The notes under the pieces were generated by a model, which saw only the letters and a program-made list of their open reading frames with translations, did no database searches and was not told the DNA's origin. From Hormiphora californensis (Eukaryota; Ctenophora; Tentaculata; Cydippida; Pleurobrachiidae), in assembly GCA_020137815.1 (NCBI GenBank), contig CM035357.1:1757020-1821019 (forward strand): a DNA stretch of 64,000 nt. The letters run 5' to 3'. The translations under genes were made by a program, and so were the position numbers. The first letter of the stretch is position 1, and every line of letters starts with the position of its first letter. Shown piece by piece: positions 60,843 to 64,000 of this stretch.

Positions 60843-63802
60843 GTGAGTGAGTGAGTGAGTGAGTGAGTGTGTGTGTGATTGAGTAAGTGAGTGAGTGAGT
60901 GACTGAGTGAGTAAGCGAGTGAGTGAGTGAGTGAGTGAGTGAGTGAGTGAGTGAGTGAGTGAGTGAGTGAGTGAGTGAGTGAGTGAGTGAGTGAGTGAGT
61001 GAGTGAGTGAGTGAGTGAGTGAGTGAGTGAGTGAGTGAGTGAGTGAGTGAGTGAGTGAGTTAGTGAGTGAGTTAGTGAGTTAGTGAGTGAGGTAGTGAGT
61101 TTGAGAGAGAGAGAGAGGAGAGAGAAAGGCAGTAAGTTATCCTACTACACACCCCTCGGAAAGCAGACCCTGCTAGTCATATTCAGTCTGCATGACATGA
61201 TGGGTGTCTAGAAGGTCCTGAAGGATTCTGATGGGGTAAATAGTAGGGTCGGAGGAGTATCTACCATCAATAAAATATGAAAAGGAGAAGATTGGTAAAC
61301 TATAGGCTCAATTATCCCCATCTTATGCCCAATTATACTCAATTAGGGAAATTTCCCCACCTCTGAGGACTTTGAAATGTTGCTCATGTGATTCAGCGTA
61401 TCAAAATTAGTCGGGTAAAGTGAATTTTGCTTTAATATAAACTAATTTTTGTTTTTTATGTGCAGCTACTGCACCTGCTCTGAACAGATCGACTGGGTGA
61501 AGGGTCCCCCCCTCTTGTGTGTGCAACACTACACTCAAGAAGTGAGAATGGCATCTAGACGAAGGGGAGAGAGAGAGAGATACATACGTATACGTGCACA
61601 ACTGAGTATGGGGTCTCACTTAATCGCCTAATCACGCGATACCAAGTTCTCTCTAGCCCGAGATCACGTGACTTAGAGTGAGACCCCATACTTCTCCGGC
61701 TCAAAAAAATCCGGTGTTTTCAAAGTTTTTTGAGGTTGCACCCTAGACGGTTGCCCTAGGAGTCCCAAACAACCCGGGAATCGATAAAATGGACAATTTT
61801 GAGATACTCAATTGACGATTTTTTTCGATTTTTGATCTCAATTTTTAGTGACAGTCTGGTAAAGAGCTCTACCCTCCCAAAAATGGAGAAATCTGAAAAA
61901 TGAAGTTGTTTACTGTTTTGATCACTGCGAACCTTGAAATTAACTGTTTTTCACCGGGATTTCACTGGGCTGTAGGTGACGGCCTTGTGAATCCCACAGT
62001 GAAAAAAATTTGGAAAAATTCCGTTATTTGCTCTCTTAGCACGCTTTTCCGTACAGCCCACTCAAATTTGCTAGTCGTTTGTGCGTAGCACACAGCGAAG
62101 TATGGGGTCTCACTACCAGCCCCTGATTGGGGTCTTAGGATTTGTCTTATTCAGCTTGAAAAGAACAATATATGACAGGGTATACGGATAGGAACAAGAT
62201 TAGAGGGGCCCTGATTTGCTCTCTAATTAGAGCCCTCCATCACATCAATTTATCGCTCTTCAAATCCGTGGCACCCCACATACCGGGCACCGGTTGGTAA
62301 TGAAATTACCCCTCCGCGAAAGCTCACGGATATATAGACCCCGCCGGCTCAAATAGACGCACGGCACGCTCAAACAATTTGCACTGGTCTATTGGGCCGT
62401 GCACTGCCGTGAGTTTGTGTCTCGATAGACGCACGCCCTCTGACAGATTTGTGTAAAGATCACAAAGAATCACTGGAAACACGATAAAATGACATGACAA
62501 CACAAGAGGGAGTGTGTGTACAACCTACAACGCTCTCTGTCTAGACGCTCGGGATTTACAGGGCTGTAATGCACGGTCCCTTCGGGACCCGTGCATTACA
62601 GCTCAATAGACGCACTGCTCTGCAGTGCGTCTATTGAATAGATGCCCGCGCGGGAGGGAGTTATGTACTACAGTCGGACCCCGATTTAGTGGCATCCTCG
62701 GGGGAAAAAAATCCTGCCACTAAATCGGGGTGCCACTAAATCGAGGTGAGCCATATTTGGCCCATAAAAACCTATTTTATGCCCAAAATGCTATACTAAA
62801 ACTAAAGACACCTCTAACTGTTATATGCAATATTTATGTATTGATGACATGATCATTTCTGATTAGAAATAGAAAACTATAAAATAATTTTTTCAAAAAA
62901 ATTGTGAAAAATTTTCTAAGTTATACCGGCCCGTCCGATTTGTGTTTCGAATCGGTGCAGTTTACTGGATGTCCTGTCTAATTAGCGGGTTCGAAACGAA
63001 CCGATACGTGATACCATGCCGAATTGAGGCACCCTAAGCGGGTGAGGAAGTATCAAAATTTGAAAATAACTTTTTCTCTCAAAATTTATGGGGAGCACCG
63101 ATCAAAGCATTGACAATCTTACTGTAAAATTTTGCAAAAAAAAAATTTTTAAAGGTATACCAGCCACGTCCGAATCCTGTTTCGAATCGGTGCATCTTAT
63201 CGCATGTCCTGCTGCTAATTAGACGGTTCGGAACGAATCGAAACGTGATCCCCATTGAATCGAAATTTTGACGCTTGGTGAGCTTTTAATTCAATGGCCC
63301 CATGGGGATCATGTATCGGTTCTTTCCGAGCCGTCTAATTAGCAGCAGGACATGCGACAAGATTCACTGATTCGAAACACGATTCGGACGTGGCTGGTGG
63401 TTCTTTGAGAAATTTTCAAAAAAATTTCAAAAAAATTTCACAAAAAAATTCAAAAAAATTTTTGGGGGAAAAAAATCCTGCCACTAAATCGGGGTGCCAC
63501 TAAATCGGGGGCCACTAAATCGGGGTCCGACTGTATATATGCAATAATAGGGGAGACTTCGTAACCGAGGGCACCGGCATAAAAAAATAATAGTATAAAC
63601 AATACAACGGCAGCCAATGGAGGGATAACATACCGGGGCTCTGATGTGTTGATGGTTCAGCAGGTAAATGTGAGGGGGTTCAGCCAACATCTCCAGCACA
63701 CCCGCTACCCCAAACACCACGCAACCAAGGGTGTAGTAGGACTGGTCGGGACGCTCTAGTAGGTAGACCCACACCAGGGTTAACAGTGTGCCGAGAACTG
63801 AA
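55917..63802 (-). CDS. RFT1: RFT1 oligosaccharide-lipid protein, C-terminal exons (5' exons beyond right edge)
   Basis: Exons 63802-63634, 58679-58589, 58382-58228, 58052-57974, 57770-57646, 57268-56983, 56883-56778, 56361-56222 and 56053-55917 are all phase-compatible. Recognisable segments: LLERPDQSYYTLGCVVFGVAGVLEMLAEP, LTMGEEYVMTFFSVISFAQQG, VEDSYYVFFAQMIHRG, SYARVALLLYGGYQLANSEGPILL, NGVSECYYFATMSQREVERYN, and GSVGFIMANIGNMLIRITFS. RFT1 is a polytopic ER membrane protein required for Man5GlcNAc2-PP-dolichol to be used in N-glycan synthesis; whether it is itself the flippase is debated. It supplies the lipid-linked sugar used by the DAD1-containing complex. The intron between the first two visible exons is 4,954 bp and holds a 3.4-kb palindrome and an 863-bp MITE. 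Confidence 0.93.
57545..57602. mobile_element. GC-rich element fragment
   Basis: GCCGGCTTCGTTTGCTGCGC ... GGTGACCGCGTCACCA is the inverted match of 22033-22110. It lies in an RFT1 intron next to an ACAAAATAC repeat. Confidence 0.7.
58356..58458. repeat. 55-bp tandem duplication of an RFT1 exon acceptor and exon start
   Basis: On the minus strand CTCTCTCCT(G/T)CAG followed by GTATGGCAGTGTATAG occurs twice. The downstream copy (58382) is the one in phase; the upstream copy soon runs into the intron-like tract. Confidence 0.88.
58703..62126. mobile_element. 3.4-kb giant palindrome (foldback element) in an RFT1 intron
   Basis: Arms about 58703-60273 and 60447-62126 are inverted copies round a ~170-bp spacer. 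Each arm has a ~440-bp inner MITE with AGTGAGACCCCATACTTC ends, and a (CT)n(ACTC)n tract (59706-59930) mirrored by (GA)n(GAGT)n (60798-61110). The arms have point differences and unequal microsatellite lengths, so they diverged after formation. The identical 62-codon frame in both arms is not supported as a gene. Confidence 0.9.
62127..62670. other. RFT1 intron, repeat-rich
   Basis: Contains several copies of AATAGACGCAC (62350-62640), a hairpin of GCACGGTCCCTTCGGGACC, and one end of the short TTGGTAATGAAATTACCCC MITE. Confidence 0.5.
62671..63533. mobile_element. 863-bp element with CAGTCGGACCCCGATT ends, TA flanks
   Basis: Ends CAGTCGGACCCCGATTTAGT / ACTAAATCGGGGTCCGACTG, flanked by TA (62669, 63534). 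The interior has inverted pieces (ATCCCCATTGAAT...; GCAGCAGGACATG) but no transposase frame. It is the longest copy of the family in this window. Confidence 0.86.
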
Positions 63803-64000
63803 CTACAGGGGGAATAGAAGGATTAGACATTAGAACTGGGGGGATGGAGAGTGATTAGACATGATTGCATTCCCAAATCACGGATATATGGTATTTGATC
63901 GCTCCTTCCAGAAATCAAATTCAGTCATCAAGTGCCCCCTCCCACCTCAATACCACCTTCTCTCCGGGCTACAAAACAACCCAATATGTACCATGTGTGC
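63803..64000. other. RFT1 intron sequence at window edge
   Basis: Nothing coding recognised; the preceding RFT1 exon should lie beyond 64000. Confidence 0.5.

Overview
ORGANISM. This is animal nuclear DNA. It has GT-AG introns, full metazoan gene sets (PIGS, RFT1, DAD1, BCAP31, PEX11, PLEKHF, EXD3/mut-7), a Ly6-type GPI-anchored protein, dense families of short palindromic transposons (MITEs) and microsatellites. A 3' splice-site-like motif sits 1-24 nt before the start codon of almost every gene, and same-strand genes are closely packed. This suggests spliced-leader trans-splicing, which is known in hydrozoans, ctenophores and glass sponges among early animals. My best guess is a non-bilaterian animal, possibly a sponge; the species is not determined.

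LAYOUT. (1) 1-19.5 kb, all minus strand: a tandem array of about ten RING + poly-TRAF-zinc-finger genes with uninterrupted coding regions, several ending in a C-terminal membrane anchor. Some are intact (8825-9787, 10160-12127), some decayed or split by MITEs, and two have lost the RING by internal deletion. (2) 13.4-24.4 kb: mostly satellites, inverted-repeat elements and minisatellites. (3) 24.5-25.9 kb: a four-exon Ly6/uPAR-like GPI protein (+). (4) 27.3-38.4 kb, minus strand: an EXD3/mut-7 exonuclease with a predicted N-terminal anchor, then C11orf54, TTC32 and PIGS in a tight head-to-tail run. A plus-strand GT31 glycosyltransferase is nested in a PIGS intron. (5) 39.9-40.6 kb: a small secreted CAP-like protein (-). 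(6) 41.1-54.8 kb, plus strand: DAD1, CCDC12, PEX11, BCAP31 and PLEKHF in an operon-like series. (7) 55.9-63.8 kb, minus strand: RFT1, whose 5' exons lie beyond the right edge and whose 5-kb intron holds a 3.4-kb palindrome.

THEMES. PIGS, RFT1, DAD1, BCAP31 and the Ly6 protein all concern ER glycan/GPI assembly or its clients. The array is a fast-evolving accessory locus. Exon-intron junctions in several genes have been tandemly duplicated, up to about eleven times. Frameshifts cluster as single-base insertions, one in an otherwise conserved FYVE exon, so some apparent pseudogenes may be assembly errors.
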